Part shown: piece by piece, positions 33,137 through 43,489 of the stretch | Numbering within the stretch: the first letter of the stretch is position 1 | Layout of the letters: each line of letters begins with the position of its first letter | Origin: Pyrenula massariospora | Taxonomy: Eukaryota; Ascomycota; Eurotiomycetes; Pyrenulales; Pyrenulaceae | Assembly: GCA_021030905.1 (NCBI GenBank) | Contig: JAGFMI010000020.1 | Coordinates: 496,001 to 560,000, forward strand | Direction of reading: 5' to 3' | DNA: 64,000 bases | The notes under the pieces: generated by a model | Databases searched by the model: none | Told to the model about the DNA's origin: nothing | The model's input: the letters and a program-made list of their open reading frames with translations, nothing else | Program-made: the position numbers and the translations under genes

Positions 33137-36100
33137 ATGGGCTGGAACCTGGACGACGATTCAACAGGCTCCTCAATCGACGAGTTCGACGGCGTCCCCG
33201 CAAAGTCTAAACCCTCAGCAGCATCCCCATTAATCGCAAACGGGCGGCCTACGCGTAATACCAGAAAATCTGGACTCTCACATGTCTCTAGCTCTGGCTC
33301 CGAAGAGTTGCATATCAGCCTTACTTCTGATCTTGAGGCTGATGCCTCGCCCCGGCCGCACAAACGAAGAAAGATTCTATCTGAGAGCAAAGAACCGAGA
33401 CGCTTGCGGCAAATTGAGAGCGACTCAGAAATCAGCAATGAAGATGCACAAGGGAGCACAAGGGTTTCGACTTCAGTGCACAAGTCCAACGTGTCGAAAC
33501 ACTTGAAGGAGCGACCTGCGGGCAAGGGAAATGGAACAAAGAGGTCTCGGAATAATGGGAAAGATGGGATACTTGGTCGACGCGCACCAGAATCCAGAAG
33601 CGGTCGACCGCGAAAAGAGCGCAACTTCGGCGACAAATCTGACGATGACACTATGATGGAATGGACAGTCCCAGACTATCTAAAGGACCGTCGTCAGCGC
33701 TTTGACTTGAGAGTCGAGAAGTTACGAGAGGGAGGATTGAGACTTCCTCCTAGCTACGATGTGGTCGACTTCTCGGATGATGAACGCTTGAAGGAGCTGA
33801 GAGAAAGACCGGCCTTTACAGATATGAAGCCCAGTGCAAAATATGCGGATATACAGCTTCCCTACTCATTAGGGCTGATTCCAGCGCCCATCGCGCAGTG
33901 GCTTCGAGACTACCAGGTAGAGGGCGTGGATTTCCTACATCAGCTATTCGTGTATCAGAAAGGAGGGATATTAGGGGATGATATGGGCCTAGGAAAAACT
34001 ATTCAGGTCATTGCATTCTTGACAGCAGCATATGGTAAGACAGGGGACGAACGAGACAGCAAGCGGATGAGAAAGATGCGACGCGAAGCGGAGCGAACGG
34101 GCAAGCAGATATGGTACCCAAGAACGCTGATCATCTGTCCTGGAACCTTGATTGAGAATTGGAAGAATGAATTCCGTCGTTGGGGCTGGTGGCATATAGA
34201 GGTCTATCATGGTAATGTTGCTGGAAGAGAGGCAGCATTGCAAGCGGCGAGCTCTGGAAGAGCAGAAATACTTATCACGACCTACAGCACTTATCGCCTG
34301 AATAAGAGTAGCATTAATCTCGTGCGGTGGGACTGTGTCATTGCCGACGAATGCCACGTCTTCAAAGAACGAAGAAGCGATACAGCTCAAGCCATGAACG
34401 ATGTGAATGCGCTTTGTCGGATCGGCTTGACGGGCACGGCAATACAGAATAAATATGAAGAGTTGTGGACGTTGCTAAACTGGACGAACCCTGGGAAGCT
34501 CGGTCCAGTCTCTACGTGGAAGCAAAGCGTTTGCGAGCCTTTGAAGGTCGGGCAGAGTCATAGTGCAACAGAGTACCAGCTCGGATTGGCTCGAAAGACG
34601 GCAAAGAAACTTGTGGAAAATCTCCTGCCTCAATTCTTCCTTCGTAGAATGAAGACTTTGATTAAGGATCAATTGCCAAAGAAAAGCGATCGGGTAGTGT
34701 TCTGTCCTTTGACAGACACTCAAGCTGACGCCTACGAAAATTTTATCGAAAGCGATATCGTACAATACATCAAGTACAGCGCTGATCCTTGCGATTGCAA
34801 CAGCGGGCAGAAGAGAGGATGGTGCTGTTATACCCACCTTGGCTCGAGAGGCAAATGGCAGAATTATGTTTTCCCAGCTATTTTCAATCTGCAGAGGTTG
34901 TCTAATCATTTGGCCAGTTTGATCCCTCAGGGCACGGATACGAAGGACAAACAACAAAAGGACCTTGAAATACTCGAAATCGCTCTTCCTGATAGGTGGA
35001 AAGAGCTCTATCGCGACCGTGACAACATCTTGCATTACGCCAATCCCGAGTTCTGTGGTAAGTGGAGGATTCTGAGGAAACTACTGAAATTCTGGTATGA
35101 GGATGGTGCTAAAGTTCTGATATTCAGCCATTCAGTGCGTCTTCTTAAGATGTTACAGATGCTATTCAGCCATACTACTTACACTGTTTCTTACCTCGAC
35201 GGTGCGATGTCTTATGAAGACCGGGCAAAGACCGTGGACGACTTCAACACCGACCCCTCACAATTTGTTTTTCTAATTTCAACTCGTGCTGGTGGCGTTG
35301 GCCTTAACATTACGTCTGCGAACAAAGTCGTTGTCTTCGATCCAAATTGGAATCCGTCTTATGACCTGCAAGCGCAGGATAGAGCCTATCGTATCGGCCA
35401 GACCCGCGATGTTGAAGTGTTTCGCCTTGTCTCAGCCGGCACAATCGAGGAAATAGTTTATGCCCGACAGATTTACAAACAGCAGCAGGCCAATATAGGC
35501 TATAATGCTAGCAACGAACGCCGCTACTTTCAAGGCGTGCAGGAGAAAAAGGACCAGAAAGGCGAGATTTTTGGTCTCACTAATCTCTTCGAATACCAAG
35601 ATAATAACGTTGTTCTTCGGGACATCGTAAACAAAACTAACATCGCTGAGAGCCGCGCTGGAGTCAATGTTATGGGCCTTGACTTTGAAGAAGACACCCA
35701 AGCGGATGAGGCGGATGACAATACCGATGCTGGGTCTACCTCGAAGGGCACTTCCGAAGACTCCCAAGAAGCTGCTATGTCCCAGCTCGTTGCAATGATC
35801 ACCAGCCAGGAATCTTCGAATACCAAGAAGACTTCCCGCAAGACCGTGAAATCCGTCCTCTCAACCGATGACGAGAAGTCAAAAAAGCATGATCCCGTCC
35901 AGGCTATCCTCGCCTCGGCTGGCGTTCAATATACGCACGAAAATAGCGAAGTGATTGGCTCGTCTAAGGTTGAGGCACACCTCTCCCGTCGCGCAGAGCG
36001 TGCAGATCCTACTGTCGGGGCGGATAGGGATGCTCAGGTGTTTCTGCCAGAGTCGCAGTCATTCGCAACCGGTGCCCGCTCGAAATCTGGTGCTGGTGGA

Positions 36101-36487
36101 AGCGTCAATGCAAATAGTATGAGGTATCGATATCGCCCGCCGGACTTTGTCAAGAAGAGGCAATTCTGCACTATGGCGAAGTGGGCGGGGGAGAAGGATG
36201 CGGTGGCGTTCGCGACAAAGGTTGAAAGTTGGACGCAGGCAGAGCGGAGGGAATTTCTGGAGAAATTTTATACTTGGAGGAGGCAAGTACTGGAAGGAAA
36301 GGTGAAAGATGAGACAAAAGATGTTAGTAACAGGGGACAAGACGACAGTATCCAGGGCGAGATATTGAGCCACAGAGAACATGAAAGTGACCTTCATGAG
36401 AATGACGGGGCCTTGCACAATAATGAAACGAGAACTGACGTTCATGAGACTACGGATGATGACGATGACGATGATGATGAGCTATGA
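33137..36487 (+). CDS. SNF2-family ATPase related to ERCC6L2/Rad26
   Basis: This is a single exon of 1116 aa from ATG 33137 (MGWNLDDDSTGSSIDEFDGV). After an acidic/basic unstructured N-terminus comes the ATPase core. Walker A is GDDMGLGKTIQ (Lys about 286), then ICPGTLIENWKNEFRRWG and ITTYSTYRL. Motif II reads DECH (IADECHVF, about 404) instead of DEAH/DEGH. The core continues with LTGTAIQNKYEELW. The C-terminal helicase lobe has VLIFSHSVRLLKMLQ, LISTRAGGVGLNITSANKVV and QAQDRAYRIGQ. A Cys cluster (CDCNSGQKRGWCC) lies between the lobes. The layout fits the ERCC6L2/Rad26-like group of nuclear DNA-dependent ATPases tied to transcription and DNA repair; I separate it from CSB/Rad26 itself by the order and inserts, which is inference. 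The protein ends in an Asp-rich tract (36456-36487). Confidence 0.88.
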   Translation: MGWNLDDDSTGSSIDEFDGVPAKSKPSAASPLIANGRPTRNTRKSGLSHVSSSGSEELHISLTSDLEADASPRPHKRRKILSESKEPRRLRQIESDSEISNEDAQGSTRVSTSVHKSNVSKHLKERPAGKGNGTKRSRNNGKDGILGRRAPESRSGRPRKERNFGDKSDDDTMMEWTVPDYLKDRRQRFDLRVEKLREGGLRLPPSYDVVDFSDDERLKELRERPAFTDMKPSAKYADIQLPYSLGLIPAPIAQWLRDYQVEGVDFLHQLFVYQKGGILGDDMGLGKTIQVIAFLTAAYGKTGDERDSKRMRKMRREAERTGKQIWYPRTLIICPGTLIENWKNEFRRWGWWHIEVYHGNVAGREAALQAASSGRAEILITTYSTYRLNKSSINLVRWDCVIADECHVFKERRSDTAQAMNDVNALCRIGLTGTAIQNKYEELWTLLNWTNPGKLGPVSTWKQSVCEPLKVGQSHSATEYQLGLARKTAKKLVENLLPQFFLRRMKTLIKDQLPKKSDRVVFCPLTDTQADAYENFIESDIVQYIKYSADPCDCNSGQKRGWCCYTHLGSRGKWQNYVFPAIFNLQRLSNHLASLIPQGTDTKDKQQKDLEILEIALPDRWKELYRDRDNILHYANPEFCGKWRILRKLLKFWYEDGAKVLIFSHSVRLLKMLQMLFSHTTYTVSYLDGAMSYEDRAKTVDDFNTDPSQFVFLISTRAGGVGLNITSANKVVVFDPNWNPSYDLQAQDRAYRIGQTRDVEVFRLVSAGTIEEIVYARQIYKQQQANIGYNASNERRYFQGVQEKKDQKGEIFGLTNLFEYQDNNVVLRDIVNKTNIAESRAGVNVMGLDFEEDTQADEADDNTDAGSTSKGTSEDSQEAAMSQLVAMITSQESSNTKKTSRKTVKSVLSTDDEKSKKHDPVQAILASAGVQYTHENSEVIGSSKVEAHLSRRAERADPTVGADRDAQVFLPESQSFATGARSKSGAGGSVNANSMRYRYRPPDFVKKRQFCTMAKWAGEKDAVAFATKVESWTQAERREFLEKFYTWRRQVLEGKVKDETKDVSNRGQDDSIQGEILSHREHESDLHENDGALHNNETRTDVHETTDDDDDDDDEL

Positions 36488-37101
36488 TGAATGACAAAAT
36501 AAGATCAAGATATTGGTTCAGTTCAGCCATCTAATATTTGGAAAATAAAAATAATTCTCCTACGATGCTATTAATACTTTCAACTCCTCTCGAAGCCGAT
36601 GCCAAACTAATAATACTCTTGCAGACGTTGCACGTGCACGCCGGAGCTGAAAAACTTGGTCCTAGAGGGCGGATCTCCAGCAAGAGGTTACTGACATGCC
36701 CAAATCCAGAGGCGGACCACGATACCAAAGCAAGTCTCTCGAGACCATCGATTGAACACCGGCCAAGAAAGGCATGAATGCGGTGAATAGCGCGTCGTCT
36801 GTGTTACTTGTCGAGCCCCATTAACGGTGAGCACATCGTGCCTTCCTCGAGCGGCTGACTTACCCCCGTTGGCGGAGAGACAGGCCAACATAAATATGGT
36901 CGATCCTAATTCCTGTGGAAAGATGAGTTCCTTTTGCGATACGGCGTACCCTCACATCGGTCAATGTAGAACTTCATACTTTAGCGTGGCATTGCATACT
37001 GTCCAAGAGTGTTTATGGTGCATATCGGATACGACCACGGATAGCCCGGTTCAACAGAAACATACTCATCACACATAGTTTGAGTGCGCTGGTCGCAGAC
37101 C
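36488..37101. other. Intergenic region
   Basis: This is the 3' flank of the SNF2 gene and the upstream flank of the orphan gene at 37102. No recognisable frame or repeat was found. Confidence 0.5.
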
Positions 37102-38220
37102 ATGGCAGGAGGCAGAGGCATAGCCCGGACACGCTCGATCACTCCTCCCGATTCTACGAATCTACCGGTCTGGGAACGACGGCATCCACGTGCTCAATTC
37201 CACCTGGTCGCCTCCTCTCCACCGTCAGCCAGGGATCGTCTTGCCTTCAGAGGACTCGATGATGTGCTTGAGGGGTTTGATGGTTCTGAGCCGGAGGATA
37301 CTGGCGATCAAAGATTAGCAGAGAACTCGAGGAGGCCTAGAATAGCGGAGAATGAGGTAGGATCTCGGGGAAGGAAGAGGAGTCCCGTGAAGGTTTGGCC
37401 GCAGATTGGACATTGTGAGGATATTCGCGCTACGCACAAGCGAGATGTAATGAAGATGGTGAAGGAGATAAGGAAGAAGAGCGCGAGCAACGTTAGAGAC
37501 GAAGAACAGAACGATACGTCGCCACCAGAAGTACCTGAGAATACTTCACAGATGGCGCCAAAAAGCAGCCAACGTGCAATTGGTGGAGACACTTCCTCGG
37601 ACGAGCACACGATTATTGTCGCGCAGCCTCGAAAACACAAGTTCGCGTCTCCTACCTCCCCACGCTCCCCCTCAATCCAGCTTCCGCTTCGAAAGCGCCC
37701 TAGGACCCGGTCGCAAGGGAGACTAAGTGAGGTATATTATCTCCCTCGTATTCTCAAGACAATCGACCGTCATAACACGAGCCCTAAGAAGAAACAGAGA
37801 TCTTCACAAGGGACTCTGATACCCAACGAGTCCCCTTCAGAATACTATAATCCCCCTGAAGATTCACTCAAAACGCAAGAAAACACCCAGTTTCTACCAT
37901 TCAGAGACATAGCTCGACCTGGTAACAGGCCCCGTGAGGTTTTCTCAAGATCTCCACCTCAGACACTTCGAACGGCAGATCGTAATTTGACATTGGGAGA
38001 AGAACATTGGAAGAGTGCAAATCAACGCAATGGGATCATGGAAGATTCACGAGAAATACTCAGATTCCGATCCTCGACCGCTGTTCGACAACAGATTGGA
38101 ACTTGTGGTGGCCAAGACAATGAAGTTTCCGAGAATCTTTTACTTATTGAGAATCGTCGAAACAAACATCATGAACCGTGCCAAGAGACCAATGCCCCAT
38201 CTTTTCACCGAAGGAATTAA
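37102..38220 (+). CDS. Unrecognised Arg/Ser/Pro-rich basic protein
   Basis: This is a single exon of 372 aa. The first ATG is 37102 (MAGGRGIARTRSITPPDSTN). The sequence is rich in Arg, Ser, Pro, Glu and Asn with little hydrophobic core, and has several basic clusters (RGRKRSPVK, LRKRPRTRSQGR, SPKKKQRSS) that could be nuclear localisation signals. One more ordered stretch, KVWPQIGHCEDIRATHKRDVMKMVKEIRKK (about residues 100-130), may be helical. Length, the ATG start and an uninterrupted frame over 1.1 kb support a gene. I recognise no domain. It follows the SNF2 ATPase on the same strand, but a shared role would be guesswork. Most likely it is a disordered nuclear protein that evolves fast. 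Confidence 0.6.
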   Translation: MAGGRGIARTRSITPPDSTNLPVWERRHPRAQFHLVASSPPSARDRLAFRGLDDVLEGFDGSEPEDTGDQRLAENSRRPRIAENEVGSRGRKRSPVKVWPQIGHCEDIRATHKRDVMKMVKEIRKKSASNVRDEEQNDTSPPEVPENTSQMAPKSSQRAIGGDTSSDEHTIIVAQPRKHKFASPTSPRSPSIQLPLRKRPRTRSQGRLSEVYYLPRILKTIDRHNTSPKKKQRSSQGTLIPNESPSEYYNPPEDSLKTQENTQFLPFRDIARPGNRPREVFSRSPPQTLRTADRNLTLGEEHWKSANQRNGIMEDSREILRFRSSTAVRQQIGTCGGQDNEVSENLLLIENRRNKHHEPCQETNAPSFHRRN

Positions 38221-39313
38221 GAGACGAGACCAAAACATTGCCTCGGTGATCTCGTTCCGACAGACCCCGGAGGAGAGCGCGTTGTCGAAGAAAGAATTGT
38301 AATCGGAAGTCAGAAAACTTTAGGCAGAAGTCAAGTAAAAATGAGTTGTGGCCCGGCTCTGATTTTACTGGCAAGGAATACTCATTTTCGTTGACCCGGC
38401 CTTGAGCGAAGCATGTTCCGTGTACAGCTAGCAAATGTACTATGACCTCAAATTTCCCTAGTCCAAGAAATTTCTAGGTTGATGAAACCGATCAGAGGCG
38501 GCAATTTTCGGAAACCAAGGTCATTGCCGTAGCAAAATATATACGTTGGCTGTCGCATTATGTACAGAATAACAACAGGAGGACCTCTGAGCCACTAGAA
38601 CCTAGTGAAAATAGCTCTCTGTCTATCATTCTTCGCATCGATCTGCCTCATTGTCGGAAAGGACTGGCTGGCTCGAAAGTACTTTGAGAAAGCGTGACAT
38701 TGAGAACGTGCTCCGCAAAGGGCTGACGTGTAAATTGCTGGAATAGGTGGAGATAAAGAAGAAAATGCGAGAATATTGAGAAAATGAGCAGTCATAGTAC
38801 GTGCAGAACTAGAACCGGTTATTTGCATGACACAGAATGCGTGCTCGATCAGAAAGACGTAGCTATGATGAAAGCGAAGCAATGCGAGACGTCGTCACGT
38901 GATTAACCGCCCCTTTTATCGGCCGCGGCAGCCTGAAACGCAGTACTCTGGCCCCATCCCAACTCGTGGAAACCAAGTATTGGGGGATTCAACGACAGGC
39001 AGCATCGGATTCTGCCTGACTGGCTCGAGAATTCCTCCAAGCCATTTCAAACCGTTCGTACTTAGTTGTTCTCCGTGTTTAAGGTGAGAAATTGCAGGGT
39101 CTAGGAATTCTGCTTTTAAGACAAATCAATCTCTAAGTCTACCGTTCCAATCTCAACGCAGTACAACTCGGCCCAGACTATTACAAGCTTTCTCAGAACG
39201 TATCCTAAGACCCGATTCTTTCCTCTGGAGGTCTGTCGCATTGCACAGGAGCTGCGACTGTGAATGAGGACGGTACTTAAAATATAGGGAGCCCGCTCGT
39301 CTACACCTTCGCC
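38221..39313. other. Intergenic region between the orphan and F-box genes
   Basis: About 1.1 kb contain the 3' flank of the orphan gene and the F-box gene promoter. Frames on both strands are short and unlike known families. No repeat is seen. Confidence 0.5.
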
Positions 39314-42300
39314 ATGGGGGACTGGGACTTCTATTGCGCTTTATGCGCCTCGGACTTCTCCAACATTGAAATGGTTCTGGATCAGATCCGCAATGCTTTG
39401 GGCGCATCGGAAGAGAATGACGCGGCAACAGAATCTGAACGTGCCGAGGCTCAATCTTTTGTCACCGAATACTTTCCCGAATCAACCCTTCGGTGGAACG
39501 AAGTTCTCCATGCCTTGTCCTACAATCCAGAGTCGCTCAACCTGAAGAAGGCATATATTAGCGGGTCTGGCGGGTCTCAAGGCTACGGCAGTATCGAAGT
39601 CAAACGCGGGACTGATCAAAATGCACCGGGATCTCCGCAAAATACTGATGAGAAGCTTGACCTACAAGCGTATCCATTACCAGAAGCGGCCAGTGATGTG
39701 GCTCTCCCAATGCACTATGAATGTCTTTTCAATATCTTGCCCAAAGTCATTGGTGAAATGTCTACAGGATTTTTTGGTGACTGGAGGACGTGGACTATTG
39801 ATAGGATTGACAAGGACGTGCTATGGGAGTCGTTCCAGCCAACATTGGAAGAATATCAATCTTACACAAACCTTGATCACTATGAAAGGAATGACGGCAA
39901 AGGAGAACAGTATTGGTATTTGAAGGCAGCAGATGTGTCCTCCGTCTCAAACCCCTTCGTGATACCTACTTTAGGGACTTATTGCGAAAATCTTCCGAAG
40001 ATCCCTAAAATGGCTAGGGGGGACACCAGTGCTCCAACTCCGAGCTCTTTGGGCGGTGCGACTATAGACAAAGGCCCTTTTGGGAAACTTTCCGCGGATT
40101 TGCTCCTCCATCTGTTCGATTTCCTATCTGCCCAAGATCTCTACTCCATGCGAATCGCTTCACGAGCGGCTGCATCTGTTCCTCTACTACCAGGTTACTG
40201 GAAGCGTCGGCTGTGGACAGACATGCCTTGGGTATGGGAGTTACAGTCTGAAGATGATATCTCTCTAAATGGAGAATCTATCGATTACCAGACCGTATAC
40301 CGTCAACTCTACCTTGACAGCTTCGAACAGCCGCGAAAAGGCAGCAAATTGCCGGGGCAGCCAGGTCTATGGAATCGTCGCCGAATATGGATGACGTGCG
40401 AACAGATCGGAAAGGAATACCTTTCCAGAATCGAAAAGCAGGCTAGACTAGAAAAGTTTCAAGGCCAGGACGCGGACCTCGCTCGCTGCAGCTTTGCTTC
40501 GCAGGTTCCCGAAATCGCATCGTAAGTTTGTTTTCTGCCTATCTATTATCTTAGATTGTGTCATCCTGCCGCCCTTCCCCCACGGCCTAAAGGCCCTAAA
40601 TAGCTACGGTGAGCGGCCCGTAATCATTGCACGGCAGATTTGAAGCTACATGGACGCGATTCCTTCTACACAATTTCCAAGACTTGCCAGCGCCGGTGGA
40701 ATGATCAAATCTGTCCACTAAAAACTGGAAGAGATGGAAGCCGCTCGCCCCAAATGGCAACTTAGTTGCGCCATGACAAGCTCAGCTCTCGTCTCGATCT
40801 CTGTTACCTGAATTGAGCTCTGATATTTTTTGCTTTACCTGTTTCATCTCCATGTGTGCCTCTCTAATGTCTACTACAGGAAAGTTGGGAAGAGCGCCAC
40901 ATCTTTCCAATTCCCTTTGATTCTGAGTTGGAACGAGGATATTCAGGACCAGAGCCTTGTCGCTTATTGGGACGGGAATGGCCTCCTTTCCGGCCTTGAA
41001 ATTATAGATCACAGAGATTCCACGCCACGGACCAAGTGCAAGATTGGTTTTTCATTCGCAGCCAATCAATCTCGGATGGCCTTACAATCTTCGAATTGGC
41101 TGCAGAGCCTGGAATTGTGGACGAGTACTCCTGATTTGAGGAAAATGAGACTGAATGAGGACGACAATGACAAAACCGGGATCATTCGTCTGAGAGCGGT
41201 GCTTCGATCTGGCGAAGTCGTAGATCTTGTTTCTGACCCACCACCAATATGCGAGCGAACCTCGAAACGCCTTTTAATCCCGACTCGAGGCGCTACGATA
41301 GTCGGGTTTCAAGGGGTACTGGAAGATGCCGACAATGGTGTCGTGACCCGGTTTGGTCTTCTGCAGGCCGTCCCAGGCACTTCAAAACCACCCTCAAGTA
41401 TCCAGGTTCCAATACGTGAGAAACTTGCTTGGCTTGATACCATTCCTGACCCTGTCTTTGAGCCCCAGCAATACGAACTGGGCTATTGGAATCCAAGCAT
41501 ATCCCAGGATCTCATACCTCGAGAAACACTGATCTTTGGCGCCACCTCAGCCGAACGAGCGCACGTAACCGGCCTCTCCGTTGATGATTCACTACGCCGT
41601 TTCGAGGTGCATTTTGACAACAAACCCTCCGAATCCATGGGCAACGCGCGCGATGAATTCTACACCTACATGGACAACAAGCGCCAACCGCGGACAAAGT
41701 TCTTCCCCATCGACGGACCTGGCGGCGAACGAATAATCGGCATCCAGCTCCAGGTCAACGCTCTCCCCTTCGAGCTGCGAATCATGACCAACCGCCGCCG
41801 CCAGGCCTTCTTCGGCCAGTACTGGATCTCGCGCAACGGCTCTGACGCAGACAAACCCGCCTACACTGCCTCCTCTGAAAAAGCCGTTGGCGGCCTCTAC
41901 GCCAGCTTCGGCTACGCCTCCGGCAAACAACTCCAACTCGCATCCATCTCAACCCTCCTCGTCCCCGACCCGGACACCTCCAGCCAACAAACACCCCCGC
42001 AAATCGCAATCGCAGACATGCCCCTCGACCCCCACGGCAACCACTGGGACCCCTCCCCACCTCCCCCTTGCTGGGTCTCACACGGCCCCATCTACGGCTC
42101 CCAAGACCCCGCCAGCCACACGGTCACCTGGCTCGATCTCTCTCGCCCAATCTCCCGCATCGACGCCCTACAGTACAATCGCATCCACAACGAACCCCTG
42201 CCGCACGCGGACGCGAACCCGAACCTCCTCCCCTACCAGAAGGTGCGCGTATCCCGCGCGCGGCCGGTAGTCGAGTATTTAAAGGGGCTAAGGGTTGTGT

Positions 42301-42758
42301 ACGCGGATGACGGGGAGGTAAGGACAGTGGCCGGCCCGCCGGCGGACGAGCCGGAGGACCTAGGGCGGCTGGAGGGCGGGCATCCGGGGTATGAGGATGC
42401 GTCGAGGGTGGGCGGGTGGTTGAGTAGCCGGTGGGACGTGCCTGGGGGCGGCAGGGTGAGGAGGGTGAGAGTGTGGAGCGACGGGTACGAGGGGGTGGGG
42501 GAGGTGTCGGTTTTTTTGAAACGGGGGCGTTCGTTTGGGGTGAGGTTTGAGATTGATGGTGAGGATGGTGGGGGGTGGGGACCGGAGTTTGGGGATTGCT
42601 TTGGGGAGCCGGTTGGGGAGTTTGGTGTTGGGGGGAGGGGGAGGAAGGGGGAGGTGGTCGGGTTGAAGGTTATTGTGGGGATGGGGGGGAATTGTGAGCA
42701 TTCGAGTTCGGAGGATGTTGTGAATTGCGTTGGTGTGCAGGCGCTGGTTTGGAGGTAG
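39314..42758 (+). CDS. Large F-box domain protein
   Basis: Exons 39314-40521 and 40880-42758 give 1028 aa from MGDWDFYCALCASDFSNIEM. The N-terminus has a CxxC (CALCASDF) often seen in fungal F-box proteins of this kind. The F-box is near residues 255-300: FGKLSADLLLHLFDFLSAQDLYSMRIASRAAASVP, followed by YWKRRLWTDMPWVWEL. The rest is a long conserved region with FYTYMDNKRQPRTKFFPIDGPGGERIIGIQLQV, containing beta-rich blocks and a Gly-rich end. F-box proteins couple targets to SCF ubiquitin ligases by binding Skp1; the substrate is unknown. The intron (40522-40879) is 358 bp, long for this genome, with good signals (GTAAGT, CTACTACAG) and in-phase joining (EIAS-KVGKS). The last 1 kb switches abruptly from C-rich to G-rich near 42250, and the encoded C-terminus becomes Gly/Val/Arg-rich. 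Confidence 0.85.
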
Positions 42759-43489
42759 GTAGGTAGGTGGGCAGAGAGGGAGAGGTTCTGGCTCACGCTG
42801 GTCACGTGAATCGTGTAAATTTATATCTACAGTTCACGTGATATTGTAGAGATTCTGGTTGGACTGGTCGGCTCGGGTTTGCATACTAGACTACGAGGCT
42901 TACCCACGCACGCCACGCTACTCTCTCCTCTGTAGAGCATGCGCTCCTGGAAATGGACAATGTGACCATGGAAATGGAGAGCTGCATTCCTATCCAGCCC
43001 GCCTTCATTGCTTACATCGATCTGAAGAAGCATTTCACAACATACGATTTACGTCGAGGTAGCATGACTCTTTGCACTCGCTCGAAGCGGTTCCCACAGA
43101 TAGCATCACGTTACAGGTTGGAGAGGCGGATGATAGATTGTCTTATTCTACCAAAGTTGGTACATAGCGCAGCTACGCGTATTCGAAGGCGTGTGAAATT
43201 CAGGAAGCCCAGAACAGTTTAGAAGGAGAAGGCTCGAAAAGATTGAAAAAGAAACCTCTTGTTATCTATTTCGTAGAATGACTCCGCTGGTAGACTAGAA
43301 CGCGTGTCTACGTCGCAACGCTAAGCCGTTGTAATGAGAGTGTTGCAGATAGCTTGGACGAGGCAGGACAGGCAGAGCAAGTTTTGCCATCCAGAGATCG
43401 GACATAAAAGCTGATATCTTAGAAATTGGCCACGGCCACCCGGTCACTCGATTGTTACGCATTGCCGGGTTATTGTGCCAGTCTGCTCA
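42759..43489. other. Intergenic region between convergent genes
   Basis: This is the shared 3' flank of the F-box gene (+) and the membrane-protein gene (-). A plus-strand frame of about 89 codons at 42953-43222 has no family resemblance and is not called. Confidence 0.5.
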
